Assembly (NCBI GenBank): GCA_937996605.1
Contig: CALKVB010000014.1
Coordinates: 1 to 38,391 of the forward strand
From: an uncultured Oxalobacteraceae bacterium
GTDB taxonomy: Bacteria; Pseudomonadota; Gammaproteobacteria; Burkholderiales; Burkholderiaceae_D
Length of the DNA stretch: 38,391 nt
Reading direction: 5' to 3'
Part shown: positions 10,901 to 17,970 of the stretch, one piece after another
How positions within the stretch are numbered: position 1 is the stretch's first letter
How the letters are laid out: each line of letters begins with the position of its first letter
Translations under genes and position numbers: made by a program
Notes under the pieces: generated by a model
The model's input: only the letters and a program-made list of their open reading frames with translations
Databases searched by the model: none
What the model was told of the DNA's origin: nothing

Positions 10901-11048
10901 AAGCGACATTACCGTAAATGGTACTTGTCGCATTCGATTGCGCATAAACATTTTCAACTGCGGCAAAGCCAACAACGCCTATACCAAATGCCATCACTAG
11001 CGCATGGGCGATGAACTTTTTCTTGAACACTTTGTTCTTGTTTAACAT
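7944..11048 (-). CDS. TonB-dependent receptor, Oar-like (receptor 1)
   Basis: 1034 residues. A signal peptide ends near VYAQ (about residue 37). A carboxypeptidase-regulatory-like beta domain (about 40-120) comes next. The plug follows with the receptor-type segment GGFGAEFGRSIGGVLN, then a large beta-barrel ending in an aromatic C-terminal residue (EYNHKF). This is the order of Oar-type outer-membrane receptors, which take up large substrates with energy from TonB. The start at 11048 has AAGGG a few bases upstream. The gene has a close paralogue next door (11594-14653). A four-part direct repeat lies 310 bp upstream, which implies a long leader. The substrate is not evident; peptides would fit the nearby peptidase, but that is inference. 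Confidence 0.92.
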   Translation of the reverse strand: MLNKNKVFKKKFIAHALVMAFGIGVVGFAAVENVYAQSNATSTIYGNVASPAGTSVQILNTDTGFKRNVAVDSAGRYTATALPAGHYKVELMRDGKVVSTQELDTIIGQGTEASFAASSVQQITVSAKRSKIDVSNTNNGAIFTAKQLAQLPMQTNLTAVVLLAPNTTRGDAAYGNVASFGGGGVSENAYYINGLPVTNPLSQIGSTQLPWGAISQTSVITGGFGAEFGRSIGGVLNLTTKSGTNNWEMGASYSITPNSLRSKPRNIYFPQTGSDDHLDGTLHFKNDASYNKVTQYGGYVGGPLVQDKLFMFAAVEKNLTDGGAVNDLTSNTLARDGWLASRTETNRYLAKFDWNISDDHRLEWTSIGDNSTARNGSYGYDVATGKHNSTKYTETVSKNFGSTGADSNALKYTGQLTDALTLTALAGQLKAKRGVTYFDGNPNGTVHAVASSARTRVPEIDPNNYVNKVKYGGSLTRPGDDEVKSYRLDLEYKWNQHTFRAGIDRVDLASANVGVQSSGGGTWVYNRVPIGSENVPTNLSISRPAIVANYGGYGTRGYYVTESIFSSLTQAGSQQTAQYFEDRFQATKNLLIVAGVRNDQYSNTNGDGQKFVDMKNQLAPRLSASWDVNGDSSMKVFGSAGRYFLQMPTRVSARAASRSTLTRQDFTYTGVDSNGQPLGLRAINEVGTPDGEIGQPKDPRSVVAKGLKPNYQDEFTLGLERALNPQLNVGAKFTYRNLGAGIDDNCDTRVIAAYSKKVGLKQEGNPTGYLNCFIFNPGSDATIWVESHNAQGLATGNGRYVTFTAADMGFPKAERKYVALDFFAEHPLTNGWYGNVYYTWSRSSGNMEGQTNSDTGQQDVSTTANWDFPEFMAFTRGVLPNDRTHSIKAFGFYEFNKEWSMGANLLVQSGRPKTCQGTDLDAEAGLKNVNGPEWGTGGYGAVYFWCNGKPSPRGSLGRMPTESRLDLSLTYKPAAMKGVVFAVDAFNVFNQQMALTRQETYDGGDGAIVSNYGEVRQYAPARTFKLRVEYNHKF

Positions 11049-11535
11049 GATTTCCCTTATGAAAAATTAATTGCAGAACACTTATTGCTTAACAACGAGA
11101 TGGCGATGACACCTGTTTGGGCAAGTGCTCAGGCACGAACCACTTCATCGACTGTGGATTGATAATTCTTCGCCTTCACTCTCACCACTAAACGCTAGAC
11201 TTGCACCTATGAGCCACTGCCATTTCGTCGCTATTTTTCCGTCGCGCATCCTTTATCGCTACGAAGACAATAGAATCTCAGCAGCTTGTTCAACCTAAAA
11301 AAAGATTAGCTCCGTTAACATGACTGTGGCAGAGCACGAACTACGGCGGTAGTTTGAGGGGATCAAGTGAGGAAGATTTGTGATGAGTTGAAACGAGCTG
11401 GGATGAACAAGGAAATGAGGGTGACGAAGCTCTATTTTTGTTGTTTTTCGACGAGTGCAGCATGCTGCTCATCTCAAAGCGGACTTCCCAAATTTTATTC
11501 AATTGATCTGTGCTCAAAGTCACATGCGCTAGACC
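11049..11535. other. Leader/promoter region of receptor 1
   Basis: No credible gene. It contains the four-part operator-like repeat at 11359-11427. Immediately next to it is a small perfect palindrome AACTAC-GGCG-GTAGTT (11340-11355). The remaining 290 bp before the start codon would be an untranslated leader if the promoter sits at the operator. Confidence 0.55.
11359..11427 (-). promoter_or_regulatory. Putative LytTR operator, locus 1 (four half-sites)
   Basis: Half-sites start at 11359 (GGGATCAA), 11380 (GTGATGAG), 11400 (GGGATGAA) and 11421 (GTGACGAA), spaced 21, 20 and 21 bp. On the transcribed strand they read TTGATCCC, CTCATCAC, TTCATCCC and TTCGTCAC. The same arrangement occurs at 14901 and 15781. 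The promoter-proximal TTGATC could serve as a -35 element, with TAGTTC 17 bp on. Binding by the regulator at 15945-16736 is inferred. Confidence 0.65.
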
Positions 11536-11567
11536 AAAAAAAACAGGGCGACCTCAGTCGCCCTGTT
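11536..11567 (-). terminator. Intrinsic terminator of TonB receptor 2
   Basis: On the minus strand an 11-bp stem (AACAGGGCGAC with its complement, 4-nt loop) is followed by a run of T (11536-11543 on the other strand). It lies 26 bp after the stop codon of receptor 2. Confidence 0.9.
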
Positions 11568-11593
11568 TAGCCTAAAATCGCTACATACCGAGT

Positions 11594-14500
11594 TTAGAAT
11601 TTATGATTGTATTCTGCCGATAAACGAGCAGAACGTGGTGCTGTATAGCTCAAGACGCGTTCGTAGGTTGCAGACATACGGGTACTTGCATTGTATGCTT
11701 CGTCAACGTTCTGCGCAGTTTGTGCATTCGTCAAATTAAACACGTCAAGCTTGAACACAAAACCCTTTAATGCCATTGGGCTGTAGGTAAAGTTCAAGTC
11801 CAAACGTTTATCGGTAGGCAAACGACCCAATGAACCACGTGGTGTCAGTACATTAGTCGCACTCGTTTCACCATAACAGAAGAAAGCTTGATTATTGTAG
11901 TTCGGAGAATCACCTGGATTAGGATCACGACCGATACAAGAACGTGGACGTCCCGTTGCCAACAATAAGTTCGCACCTACCGTCAACTCTGGATGTACTT
12001 GATAAAATCCATATGCCTTGATTTGATGCGTGCGGTCATTCGGTAAAACACCGGTGGCGCCGCGCATCACTTCTGGATAATCCCAAGTCGCTGTGACTGA
12101 TACGTCAGACTGTGCATTATCAGAACGTACTTGACCTTCGGTATTACCGTAGCTGCGCGACCAAGTATAGTTGAGCTTTGCATACCAGTTGTTACGGAAT
12201 GGATGTTCAAAGAAAGTATCGATAGACGTGTACTTACGGATAGGATCACCGAAGCCCAACGCCGCTCTGCTCAAATGCACTTCTTTGTAATCGCCTTTGC
12301 CACTCAAATCTTGATAGAAAGTATTGGCGATACCAGGGTTAAACAAATAGCAGTCACGACCGAAGTTCTTGTTGGTAACAGTCACATTGTTCTCTGCTGC
12401 CCACTTTAAGAATGGACGTTTGTCGCACAAATCATCAATCGTCGATTTCAAAGTACGATAAGTCAAACGAGAACCCATGGTGTACTCAGGTGACAAGGCT
12501 TTCTCGAAACCGATTGTAATTTCATCTTGATAAGTTGGTTTCATATCTTTAGCTGCAAACGTTTTTGCATCTTTAGATTGACCATATTCATTATTCGCTG
12601 AAATCGGTGCCGTCAATTCTTTCAAACCTTGTGGCTGACCATTCGAATCTGTCCCTGTATAAGTGTAGTACTGGGTGGCATTGTAAGTGGCGCCCGCTGC
12701 ACGCAAACCGATATTAGTTGGAATCGGCACTGAGTAGCGGCCTAAAGTACTAAATACCTTTAAGGTCGAATCACCGTTAACGTCCCATGAAGCAGACAGA
12801 CGTGGATTAATTTGGCCTGGCTGATCTAAGAATTTTTGTTGCAACTTGTTTCGGTTTGAAAAATTCTCGTAACGCATACCGGCGACCACCATTACGTCTT
12901 TGTTGACTTGATATTTGTCTTCCAAATAGAACGCAACTTGCTCGCCATGCGATTCTGTCACATCAGAGTAATAAGCCTTAGCGACATAGTAACCTTGTGC
13001 GCCTAATCCGCCACCACTTGCTGTCGGAGGAATTGTGCCGCCAGTAATAGGAATAGGGATGTTGGGATTATCGGTTTTGGAATAGGTCCAAGTACCGCCA
13101 CCTGGCGTCGTTGAGCCACCTTTAGAATCCACTTTAGATTTGTCGTAACCAGCACGAATCGTTTGCGCACCTAATTTGTATTCCAAATCGAGGCGTGCCA
13201 CATTCACGATGTCTTGGCTGCCAGGGCCAGGCACGCGAGTGGTGAAGGATTGTGGATTGTTGTAGCTAAGGCCAGGAGCACGATTCGCCGGATCAGCCAC
13301 CACGCCCATTGCGCTTGGGTTATAGCCAACTAAGTTTTGCTCGTGCTTAGATACTTCGTGTCCAATCAAGCCGGTTAAGGTCAAATTTTGCGTCAACTCG
13401 CCCACATATTTAATGCCATTGAGTTGATTTCCGTTGTCATTGATATTGCGATTAGTTTGCGCCGAAGTGACGCTACCAACACGTGCGCTAGTGGCATAGT
13501 CATAACCCGAGCGCTGGATTTTTTGAACAGGGGAGTCACCAATAGAAAGAAATTCTAAGCGATGATCATCGGTGATGTTCCAGTCAAATTTCGCCATATA
13601 ACGATTAATCGTCGTATCACGGTCATTCCATCCATCTTTCGCATTGGTGGTGCTCACACGCGGGCCGTTGACAAAACCTTCGCTAATTTTTGTCTGTTCC
13701 GCCGACAAGAACATAAATAATTTGTCTTGCACGATAGGGCCGCCAACATAGCCGCCGAGTAATTTGGTTTCGGCTGTGTTGTCTTGACGACGGATGTACA
13801 CTGTACCGTCAGTCGCCGAATTGTAGCTACGGCCTGTATTTGGATAATAGATATCGCGTGGCTTACTGCGCAAAGAATTGGGTGACCAGCTACTCATTAC
13901 GCCAGCTTCCCAGTTGTTCTTGCCTGACTTAGTGATGACGTTCAATACACCGCCGATCGAACGACCAAACTCTGCACCAAACCCACCTGTCAACACCTGT
14001 GCTTCAGCGATTGCACCGAACGGCAATTGTGCTGAACCGAAACCAGTCAATGGATTCGTCATCGGGAAACCATTGATGTAGTAGGAGTTTTCAGTCACTG
14101 CGCCACCACCAATTGAAGCGCCATTACCGGCAAATCGGCTATCACCACGGGTGGTATTCGGCGCTAACTGTACAATCGCTTCAATACTGCGGCCTACTGG
14201 CAATTTCTCTAACTGGCGCGCACTAAAATTTGATCCATTGTTGGTAGAGGAAATGTCGATAGGCTTGCGCGCACCGGACACTTGCACGACTTGCGTAGCG
14301 CCAGAAGTTTCTTGGAAAACCGCTTCACTACCTTGGCCCAAAGAAACATCAAGGGTCGTTGATTGCTCAACTTTTCCGGCCTTGAGCAAATCAACTTTGT
14401 AGCTACCGATTGGCAATGAGGTGACTTGATAACGACCAGACGCATCGACCGTGATGGTGCGCTTAATGCCATTATCTGCATTTGAAATTTGTATGGTACT

Positions 14501-14653
14501 ACCTGGATTGGCGCGACCAAAAATTGAGCCCCCAGCATTGGACTGAGCATATACTTCATTTGGGGTGCCCACCGTCATCACGACTGCGCCAAAGGCCATC
14601 AACAGCGCATTGGCGACCATGGTTCGCTTAAACGCATTTTTCTTGTTCAACAT
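11594..14653 (-). CDS. TonB-dependent receptor, Oar-like (receptor 2)
   Basis: 1019 residues from ATG at 14653, which is preceded by TAAGGA; an upstream in-frame start at 14776 would add 41 residues ahead of the signal peptide and is rejected. The layout matches receptor 1: signal peptide ending near VYAQ, carboxypeptidase-regulatory-like domain, plug with GGFGAEFGRSIGGVLN, barrel and terminal EYNHKF. Both share stretches such as NSLRSKPR and GVLPNDRTH, so they are tandem paralogues. The substrate is unknown. An operator-like repeat identical in layout to that of receptor 1 lies 247 bp upstream, so the two receptors are probably co-regulated from separate promoters. Each has its own terminator. 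Confidence 0.92.
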   Translation of the reverse strand: MLNKKNAFKRTMVANALLMAFGAVVMTVGTPNEVYAQSNAGGSIFGRANPGSTIQISNADNGIKRTITVDASGRYQVTSLPIGSYKVDLLKAGKVEQSTTLDVSLGQGSEAVFQETSGATQVVQVSGARKPIDISSTNNGSNFSARQLEKLPVGRSIEAIVQLAPNTTRGDSRFAGNGASIGGGAVTENSYYINGFPMTNPLTGFGSAQLPFGAIAEAQVLTGGFGAEFGRSIGGVLNVITKSGKNNWEAGVMSSWSPNSLRSKPRDIYYPNTGRSYNSATDGTVYIRRQDNTAETKLLGGYVGGPIVQDKLFMFLSAEQTKISEGFVNGPRVSTTNAKDGWNDRDTTINRYMAKFDWNITDDHRLEFLSIGDSPVQKIQRSGYDYATSARVGSVTSAQTNRNINDNGNQLNGIKYVGELTQNLTLTGLIGHEVSKHEQNLVGYNPSAMGVVADPANRAPGLSYNNPQSFTTRVPGPGSQDIVNVARLDLEYKLGAQTIRAGYDKSKVDSKGGSTTPGGGTWTYSKTDNPNIPIPITGGTIPPTASGGGLGAQGYYVAKAYYSDVTESHGEQVAFYLEDKYQVNKDVMVVAGMRYENFSNRNKLQQKFLDQPGQINPRLSASWDVNGDSTLKVFSTLGRYSVPIPTNIGLRAAGATYNATQYYTYTGTDSNGQPQGLKELTAPISANNEYGQSKDAKTFAAKDMKPTYQDEITIGFEKALSPEYTMGSRLTYRTLKSTIDDLCDKRPFLKWAAENNVTVTNKNFGRDCYLFNPGIANTFYQDLSGKGDYKEVHLSRAALGFGDPIRKYTSIDTFFEHPFRNNWYAKLNYTWSRSYGNTEGQVRSDNAQSDVSVTATWDYPEVMRGATGVLPNDRTHQIKAYGFYQVHPELTVGANLLLATGRPRSCIGRDPNPGDSPNYNNQAFFCYGETSATNVLTPRGSLGRLPTDKRLDLNFTYSPMALKGFVFKLDVFNLTNAQTAQNVDEAYNASTRMSATYERVLSYTAPRSARLSAEYNHKF

Positions 14654-15000
14654 AGTTATCCTTACTCTAAAGCTGATTGTAAAGTGGTGTTTATCACCAT
14701 CATTGTTTGAGACTAAATCAACAGACCTGCCTCTATTCATTCCTGTGCTCATGCGAGAATTTCGCAGGAAGTCCAACTCGTGTCAGTCAGCATCAAACTT
14801 CATGCGACCAAGGTGAACGACATCCCACTGCAAATCGATGACGTAAAACAATCCCGCATCACAAACTGTGACACGTGACTGTTCTATGCTCTAGATCGTT
14901 GGGATAAAGTCAGAACTTTATGTGACGAGAAAAGTGGAGCTGGGATCAAATGGGATAATGCAGTGACGAAGCTCGCGCTTGTGTTGTTTTTCGACCTTGC
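14654..15000. other. Leader/promoter region of receptor 2
   Basis: No gene. Holds the operator-like repeat at 14901-14969 and about 245 bp of leader. Apart from the operator, the leader does not obviously match that of receptor 1. Confidence 0.55.
14901..14969 (-). promoter_or_regulatory. Putative LytTR operator, locus 2 (four half-sites)
   Basis: Half-sites start at 14901 (GGGATAAA), 14922 (GTGACGAG), 14942 (GGGATCAA) and 14963 (GTGACGAA), spaced 21, 20 and 21 bp exactly as at locus 1. The distal unit is flanked by GAGCT/AGCTC at both loci. Sequence similarity with locus 1 continues about 20 bp to the right (TGTTGTTTTTCGAC). Confidence 0.65.
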
Positions 15001-15270
15001 TTATTTTCTGGGTGCCAAGCCCATTTCCTCTAGTCGTAACAAGATCTCCAAACGCCGCGTCTGTTTGACTTCTTGCCAGTGACAATTATCACGCGCACCG
15101 AGAATGGCATACAGCATATTCAAACTGGTTTTTGGATCAGCCGCCTTGAGTTGAGCATACAATTCGAACGGATCGCGCTTAAAAAATTCGGCGCAACTAT
15201 CGACACCGACGGCAGCAAGCATTTGTTTAGATTTGGGGCCAAAGCCCGCGAGTTGTTCAAGATCATTCAT
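15001..15270 (-). CDS. TfoX C-terminal-domain-like protein
   Basis: 89 residues from ATG at 15270. The sequence follows the TfoX/Sxy C-terminal domain: an N-terminal LAGFGPKSKQMLAAVGV helix-hairpin-helix-like turn, then a segment with LKAADPKTSLNMLYAILGA and a late HWQEV. The N-terminal TfoX domain is absent, so this is a stand-alone C-terminal domain. Such proteins are small, cytoplasmic and poorly characterised; in full-length TfoX the family is linked to competence regulation, but I would not transfer that role. An intrinsic terminator sits only 20 bp upstream of the start codon, so the gene depends on read-through or on a promoter overlapping that hairpin. Confidence 0.8.
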   Translation of the reverse strand: MNDLEQLAGFGPKSKQMLAAVGVDSCAEFFKRDPFELYAQLKAADPKTSLNMLYAILGARDNCHWQEVKQTRRLEILLRLEEMGLAPRK

Positions 15271-15290
15271 CACGCGAAAACCTAAAAACG

Positions 15291-15318
15291 CAAAAAAAGA
15301 GGTGGCAAACGCCACCTC
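15291..15318 (-). terminator. Intrinsic terminator in the leader of the TfoX-like gene
   Basis: On the minus strand GAGGTGGC-GTTT-GCCACCTC is a perfect 8-bp stem followed by seven T. It ends the transcript of the small gene at 15450-15641. It also lies 20 bp before the next start codon, which would allow attenuation. Confidence 0.85.
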
Positions 15319-15372
15319 AAAGATACTACCCGAAATTACTCTGTCCAACCAGTTTGATTGATTCTGTCTGTG

Positions 15373-15412
15373 GTCCTGTTACGTCCTGTGATGTCCTGTG
15401 ACGCCCTGTTAC
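15373..15412. repeat. Four tandem 10-bp repeats
   Basis: Units GTCCTGTTAC, GTCCTGTGAT, GTCCTGTGAC and GCCCTGTTAC follow one another without gaps. The period is one helical turn. The cores GTGATG and GTGACG resemble the nearby operator half-sites. Confidence 0.75.
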
Positions 15413-15449
15413 GCGCTATTGCACTAGCGTCAAAAAACCGAATTCTGCT

Positions 15450-15641
15450 TTAAGATAAATTGAGTTCTCGCTGAACCGTGCCACCAGAAGAAAGTTGTAG
15501 CAGTTGGTTCATCCGTTCAACTAGCTTCGAAGCAGGCTTATCGTTCTTCATGGTGGGCAGGTGCATCGTTCGCTTACCATCTCGAGAATTTCCCTCAAAA
15601 GAAACTCGTGGCAAAGATCCACCGCGCGACTTTTTATACAT
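15450..15641 (-). CDS. Small basic protein, unknown
   Basis: 63 residues from ATG at 15641, chosen because GAGG lies six bases upstream; an ATG at 15656 has no such site. The protein is rich in Lys and Arg, with no membrane segment and no recognised domain. The case for a real gene rests on context. An operator-like array lies 139 bp upstream in the same layout as before the two receptors, and an intrinsic terminator follows at 15291-15318. It would then be a third target of the same regulator. It could still be a chance ORF, with the transcript acting as a non-coding RNA. Confidence 0.45.
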   Translation of the reverse strand: MYKKSRGGSLPRVSFEGNSRDGKRTMHLPTMKNDKPASKLVERMNQLLQLSSGGTVQRELNLS

Positions 15642-15780
15642 GAAAACCTCATTCATAGAACAGTGATTCTAAGATGGAATGTGCAAGCGCCACATCACCT
15701 CATCACTCAAATACTATTGCACCTAGCAACAGCCCGATGGACGTAATATGCCACGCGCCAAACGATCAAACCACATGAAT

Positions 15781-15849
15781 GGGATCAAACTTCGGCAAAT
15801 TGTGATGAATGAGAAAGTGCTGGGATGAAGCTGCCGATGACAGTGACGA
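15781..15849 (-). promoter_or_regulatory. Putative LytTR operator, locus 3 (four half-sites)
   Basis: Half-sites start at 15781 (GGGATCAA), 15802 (GTGATGAA), 15822 (GGGATGAA) and 15843 (GTGACGAG), spaced 21, 20 and 21 bp. The flanks of the distal unit are GTGCT and AGCAC here, against GAGCT and AGCTC at loci 1 and 2, so inverted symmetry is kept while the bases change. It lies just past the 3' end of the regulator gene. Confidence 0.65.
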
Positions 15850-15944
15850 GCACCGGCAGAATCGATAAATGAGCGCCTTGAATGAAGCGCTGGAGTGGTC
15901 GTCAGTTCAAGACGATGTGATGTGCTGCGATGTGATTCAATACT

Positions 15945-16736
15945 CTATTGCACGAATTTTTGCTTCACGACTTTGAGATAACTTTCACTAATCCGAACTT
16001 CATCACCGTTGATCAACTTCGCGAAATAGACGCCATCACTTCCAATTTCTAAGCTGCGTATTGCATTTACACGCACAATTGCAGTTCTATGTACCCGAAT
16101 AAATTCTTGTTGATCTAATCGGTCTTCCATCGACGATAAAGTCGTTCGATGCAAGACTACACGTTGATGGAGATGAATTTCGATATAGTTAGCAGCAGTA
16201 CTTAGCCATAAAATTTCTCTGACGTCGACGCGCTCGATTCTGCCCATAGAACGTACCACCACATGGGTTAACAAAGGAATTTCCTCACCCGACTGCTCTG
16301 CGTCACGCTCTCTGAAAAAATCTTGCAGGGCACCACCTTGTGTCAATTGCTGTTTGGCTTGCAAACTTGTTTCAGCACGTGCCAACATCGCCGCGAAACG
16401 CTCATCGTCATAAGGTTTCAGTAAATAATCCAAGGCAAACACTTCAAACGCGCTGACCGCATGTTTGTTGTAGGCGGTAATGAATACAATAAGCGGTGGG
16501 TTCGCTGTCTTACTCAACTCTCTTGCAAATTCCAGCCCAGACTGCACCGGCATTTCGATATCGAGTAAGAGCAAATCAATCGCCTCTGAGCTCAATATCG
16601 CCCTTGCCTGTGCGCTGGAATGGCAACTGGCCACCAATTGCCACTGCGGATGATTTGCCAGCACGTACTGCATATTCGTTAATGCAGGTAATTCATCATC
16701 GACGATGAGTACTTTATATAATTTTTTTTCGGTCAT
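15945..16736 (-). CDS. LytTR-family response regulator
   Basis: 263 residues. The receiver domain (about 8-125) has the acidic pair DD near residue 13, the phospho-acceptor Asp59 in LLLLDIEMP, and the conserved Thr and Lys in FITAYN and YLLKPY. The LytTR DNA-binding domain fills about 155-260, with VREILWLSTAANYIEIHL and FIRVHRTAIVRVNAI. Such regulators bind direct repeats two helical turns apart. The gene follows the two kinase genes on the same strand, 118 bp after the second, with a 14-bp tandem repeat in the gap. The direct-repeat arrays at 11359, 14901, 15781 and 19181 are its likely targets (inference). Confidence 0.95.
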   Translation of the reverse strand: MTEKKLYKVLIVDDELPALTNMQYVLANHPQWQLVASCHSSAQARAILSSEAIDLLLLDIEMPVQSGLEFARELSKTANPPLIVFITAYNKHAVSAFEVFALDYLLKPYDDERFAAMLARAETSLQAKQQLTQGGALQDFFRERDAEQSGEEIPLLTHVVVRSMGRIERVDVREILWLSTAANYIEIHLHQRVVLHRTTLSSMEDRLDQQEFIRVHRTAIVRVNAIRSLEIGSDGVYFAKLINGDEVRISESYLKVVKQKFVQ

Positions 16737-16760
16737 CCTATTTACTCCATTACCTGTTTT

Positions 16761-16830
16761 TATCTTTGCTGCCGTATCTTTGCTGCCGTATCTTTGCTGC
16801 CGTATCTTTGCTACTGTATCTTTACTATCG
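16761..16830. repeat. Five tandem 14-bp repeats between kinase and regulator genes
   Basis: Three perfect copies of TATCTTTGCTGCCG (16761-16802) are followed by two diverged copies (TATCTTTGCTACTG, TATCTTTACTATCG). They fill most of the gap between the end of the kinase gene (16855) and the regulator start (16736). Copy number could vary by slippage. Confidence 0.85.
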
Positions 16831-16854
16831 TACTTAGCCCACGCTTTACTTCAT

Positions 16855-17970
16855 TCACTGCGAGTCATCCGGGAAAATAATCTCTGCCACGAAACGGTCG
16901 GGTAGGCATTGCGTGTTCACACTTGCTTCACGTCCAAAAAAGATGTCGAGCCGTTCGCGAGTACTACTCAAACCCAATCCATGCCCATGTCGTCCCTCTA
17001 TCCCAGACAGTTTAGGGTTGACGATACGGAAATGCACCAGGCCTAAGCGCACATACAGATAAATTTCAATGACACAATTTTCGTGATGATTCTCGACACC
17101 ATGATGTATCGCGTTTTCAACCAAGGGTTGAAATAGTAGCGGTGCGCATGGAATTTTCTCCCATGCTCGCTCTTGGACTTCCCATTCAATTTGCAAACGC
17201 TTGCCAAAACGCAGCGTTTGCATATCGAGATAATCGCGTACAAATTTCATTTCATCGGCAACGCTTAACCACTCATATTTACCAGAGTTGACCACATAAC
17301 GTAATAGGCCATTTAATTGATGCAGTGCCTTTCCCGCCAAGCTACGGTCTTCGCCCCGTACCAGGGCCGTAATGCTGTTCAAGGCATTAAATAAGAAGTG
17401 GGGTTTGAGCTGACCTTGTAACAAATGTAGCCGCAATTCTAGACCTAGGCTGCGTGACAATTCGATTTCTTGCTCTTTGGCTTGAGCACGACGCCATGCT
17501 GCGAACCCTGCTTGCGAACAAAATGCCAGCAACACCAAACACAAATCCACCCACAAAATAAACGGTGAAACTTTCTCCCATTCTTGAGAGAAATCTGCCA
17601 ATACACCGCGGTCGAAATACGTGGTGATTAAGATTTTATTTACGGTTAGCACGGGCAGGGAAATCAAGCACGATAAGAGCGCGATGATTGCCAAGCACTT
17701 GGCTTGCAATAGGTAATCAAGGTAGCGCCAAAATAACCAAGCCAAAAGACAAGTCAACAAAGACAGGGGCAAGAACACCAAACAATACTCTAACGCCAGC
17801 TTCGCTTGCGCTTGGCCGAAATGCACGCTGCTGGGGTCGAGCGCACCCGCAATCGCGTGCGTCACTGCAACAAACATCCAAATCAGGAAGGAGAAACTCA
17901 TGAGCGCCGAAAATGAAACAGGCTCAATAATGTTTTTCTCTAGCGCGTACTCATTTGTCGAATTATTCAT
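16855..17970 (-). CDS. LytS-type sensor histidine kinase, catalytically complete
   Basis: 371 residues from ATG at 17970, preceded by AAGGATAGAGG; an ATG at 18000 has no such site. Several hydrophobic segments (roughly 20-45, 58-82, 91-112, 136-152) make a membrane sensor part. A LytS-type (His_kinase) domain follows: phospho-acceptor His191 in LKPHFLFNALNS, N box LVENAIHHG and G box GHGLGLSSTRERL. It should autophosphorylate and pass phosphate to the regulator encoded next. The start overlaps the stop of the upstream kinase gene by 8 bp (17963-17970), indicating translational coupling. The stimulus cannot be deduced. Confidence 0.93.
   Translation of the reverse strand: MNNSTNEYALEKNIIEPVSFSALMSFSFLIWMFVAVTHAIAGALDPSSVHFGQAQAKLALEYCLVFLPLSLLTCLLAWLFWRYLDYLLQAKCLAIIALLSCLISLPVLTVNKILITTYFDRGVLADFSQEWEKVSPFILWVDLCLVLLAFCSQAGFAAWRRAQAKEQEIELSRSLGLELRLHLLQGQLKPHFLFNALNSITALVRGEDRSLAGKALHQLNGLLRYVVNSGKYEWLSVADEMKFVRDYLDMQTLRFGKRLQIEWEVQERAWEKIPCAPLLFQPLVENAIHHGVENHHENCVIEIYLYVRLGLVHFRIVNPKLSGIEGRHGHGLGLSSTRERLDIFFGREASVNTQCLPDRFVAEIIFPDDSQ

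Noticed and set aside
14841..14880. TCACA-N3-TGTGA dyad upstream of receptor 2 as a CRP site
   Set aside because: CRP sites read TGTGA-N6-TCACA; here the half-sites are inverted outward and the spacing is wrong.
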